8,563 nt of DNA from Desulfobacterales bacterium. Its GTDB lineage: Bacteria; Desulfobacterota; Desulfobacteria; Desulfobacterales; QNYZ01. The position numbers were made by a program, and so were the translations under genes. The stretch is from NCBI GenBank assembly GCA_029938515.1, contig JAOZUU010000017.1:5104-13666 (forward strand), given 5' to 3'. The notes beneath the pieces are model-generated. The model had not been told where the DNA came from. It ran no database searches and saw only the letters and a list, made by a program, of their open reading frames with translations. Below are positions 7,322 through 8,563 of the stretch, piece by piece. Numbering within the stretch: the stretch's first letter is position 1; each line of letters starts with the position of its first letter.

Positions 7322-8173
7322 TTATTTTAGATAATAGATAATAAGTTCAATCCTTCGATTTTGAAGGCGGCCAGCTTCCGTATCATTGGGGGCTATCGGG
7401 CGACTGGTGCCATAGGCAACAGCTGAAAGCTTGGATGAATCCAACCCGGCCTCTTCCTCAAAAAATCGGACTACGGCAATCGCTCTTGCCGCGGACAACG
7501 CCCAGTTGCTGGAACCGTTTTTTTTCGCGGGCGTATTATCGGTATGCCCCTCGACCCTGATATGCTGGTCCCGGTTTTCTTTTACAGATGCCGCAATTTT
7601 CCGTAGAATCTTTTTTCCGTGCGCGTTAATCACGGTACTTCCCGGGTTAAAAAGAATGGTGTCTTGAATGACCATTCTCAGCCGGTTTTCCATGGTTTCG
7701 ATCTCGAATAATTTTTTAGCGATTTGTTCTTTGAGACTCGTTTCAATGGTTTTTTTGGTGTCGTCAAGTAATCGAATTACATTTTCCTGTAATTGAATGA
7801 TCGAATCTCTTTTTTTTATTTCAAGCTTCAGATTTTTTATTTTGCTGGATAAACCGGCATTGATTTTTTCCATTTCCTGAAAACGGTCTTGGAGGTTTTG
7901 GTTTTCCGATGGTTTTTTTGTGTCATCCCGCTCCTCGGGAAGTATCTTGTTTTCGGATTGCAGCCGATTGAGATTCTGTACGCATTGGCTATGATTTTCC
8001 TTCAAGCGGCTGATTTCCTGCTCGGCGTTTTCAAGCTGCCGCATATTTTGAGATAGCTGGGCTCGGGTGGCATCGAGGTCCGCTTCTCTCGTCAGGCAGT
8101 CCCTTTTAAGCATACAGGCGGATGGCCAGAAAGCGATGAAACATAAACTAAGAAAGATTAGTTTGCGGGGCAT
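7322..8173 (-). CDS. OmpA-domain (peptidoglycan-binding) lipoprotein with coiled coil
   Basis: A 283-residue exported envelope protein. The N-terminus is a signal sequence ending FWPSAC, with C20 the likely lipidated residue. The lipobox is imperfect because Pro takes the -3 place. Met at +2 does not suggest inner-membrane retention. Residues about 29-165 are rich in Glu, Lys, Leu and Gln with heptad-like spacing and read as a long coiled coil. The C-terminal OmpA/MotB-type domain (about 170-283) has ILFNPGST, VEGHTDNTP with D212, WALSAARA with R230, YGTSRPIAPNDT and NRRIEL. D212 and R230 correspond to the pair that binds diaminopimelate in peptidoglycan. The ATG at 8173 is preceded by AGGGAA (8182-8187). 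It lies 30 bases after the sigma-54 regulator gene and 60 before the kinase gene, suggesting co-transcription and a joint envelope role. A structural tether or a signal-input partner of the kinase are both possible. Confidence 0.88.
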   Translation of the reverse strand: MPRKLIFLSLCFIAFWPSACMLKRDCLTREADLDATRAQLSQNMRQLENAEQEISRLKENHSQCVQNLNRLQSENKILPEERDDTKKPSENQNLQDRFQEMEKINAGLSSKIKNLKLEIKKRDSIIQLQENVIRLLDDTKKTIETSLKEQIAKKLFEIETMENRLRMVIQDTILFNPGSTVINAHGKKILRKIAASVKENRDQHIRVEGHTDNTPAKKNGSSNWALSAARAIAVVRFFEEEAGLDSSKLSAVAYGTSRPIAPNDTEAGRLQNRRIELIIYYLK

Positions 8174-8203
8174 TTACACGATTCCCTGATTATTGCACCA
8201 TTT

Positions 8204-8563
8204 TTATAAGTTACGGTAGGGCAGGGTAATATCCAGCTCTTTTATTTTATACAGCAGGGTCTTGTAACTGATTCCCAGTATTTTGGCCGCCTTGCTTTTA
8301 TTCCCACCGGTTTTTTCAACTATGGATAATATTACTTCTTTTTCCACAATATTGAGCGCTTTTTTTCTGACTTTTTTAAGGGGAAGCGAATGGGTATTTT
8401 TCAAGTATCGTTTTTCAAAGTCTAATATTTTATGGATAAACGATGAACTGAAAATACGCTTGGCCTCAAGGTCGAATTCCTCAATGGGCCGGGACGGGTT
8501 TTTTAAGCTGGCGATCACTTTCTCGCTGTCGCCCAGTACCAGAATCCGCTTTAAGACATTCTG
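8204..8563 (-). CDS. sigma-54-dependent transcriptional activator, C-terminal part (cut by window edge)
   Basis: The frame is open to the window edge, so the 119 residues seen are only the C-terminal end. The first visible residues, QNVLKRILVLGD, match the end of the AAA+ domain of NtrC-type enhancer-binding proteins (the ELxNxxxRxxxL segment). A linker of about 55 residues with a basic patch (LKKVRKKA) follows. The Fis-type helix-turn-helix (about residues 72-112 of the visible part) contains VEKTGGNKSKAAKILGIS and YKTLLYKIKEL. A GTG codon at 8518 is internal and not a real start. Proteins of this family bind upstream enhancer sites and use ATP to open sigma-54 promoters. Whether the N-terminus is a receiver, which would pair with the kinase two genes downstream, lies outside the window. 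It heads the visible part of the minus-strand operon. Confidence 0.88.
   Translation of the reverse strand, partial: QNVLKRILVLGDSEKVIASLKNPSRPIEEFDLEAKRIFSSSFIHKILDFEKRYLKNTHSLPLKKVRKKALNIVEKEVILSIVEKTGGNKSKAAKILGISYKTLLYKIKELDITLPYRNL

Noticed and set aside
8221..8234. A GG-N10-GC spacing inside the activator's 3' end, upstream of the lipoprotein gene
   Set aside because: Beyond TGG and TGC it matches the sigma-54 consensus poorly and it lies in coding sequence. It is likely chance.
2586..8563. A PEP-CTERM/exosortase or polysaccharide export cluster, suggested by the BBP2-like barrel next to a kinase and a sigma-54 activator
   Set aside because: No exosortase, glycosyltransferase, Wza-type or PEP-CTERM protein is present. 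The kinase has a two-TM sensor, HAMP and a receiver, unlike the PrsK type.

Overview
The window looks like chromosomal DNA of a Gram-negative bacterium, most likely a Desulfobacterota (sulfate-reducer type) relative. This is inferred from gene content and protein style: tandem YkgJ-type cysteine-cluster proteins beside a dNTPase, a PAS/PAS hybrid histidine kinase of the '[11 protein letters not shown]' class, a sigma-54 (Fis-type) regulator and a BBP2-like outer-membrane barrel. Species cannot be read from the sequence. No RNA gene, insertion sequence or CRISPR array was seen.

Left third, plus strand (93-2568): a compact three-gene operon. It encodes an HD-domain deoxyguanosinetriphosphate triphosphohydrolase-like protein (dgt family), followed after 2 bases by one YkgJ-family cysteine-cluster protein, which overlaps by 4 bases (ATGA) a second, different YkgJ-family protein. 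Upstream, positions 1-92 hold a near-perfect 14-bp inverted repeat whose right arm covers the -10 of a candidate promoter.

Middle, minus strand (2586-4013): a secreted 475-residue outer-membrane beta-barrel protein, convergent with the first operon and separated from it by 17 bases. Its 293-base AT-rich upstream region (4014-4306) carries a good match to a sigma-54 promoter (GG-N10-GC, with GGCA and TTGCA) and a separate sigma-70-like promoter.

Right half, minus strand (4307-8563): an apparent operon transcribed toward the left. It contains the C-terminal end of a sigma-54-dependent activator (cut by the window edge), a coiled-coil OmpA-domain lipoprotein, and a 984-residue membrane-bound hybrid histidine kinase with a large extracytoplasmic sensor, HAMP, two PAS domains, HisKA, HATPase and a receiver. 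The genes read as one envelope-signalling unit. A testable idea is that the peptidoglycan-binding lipoprotein and the kinase sense envelope state, the sigma-54 activator is the output, and the neighbouring barrel gene with its sigma-54-like promoter is a target. That link is inference.
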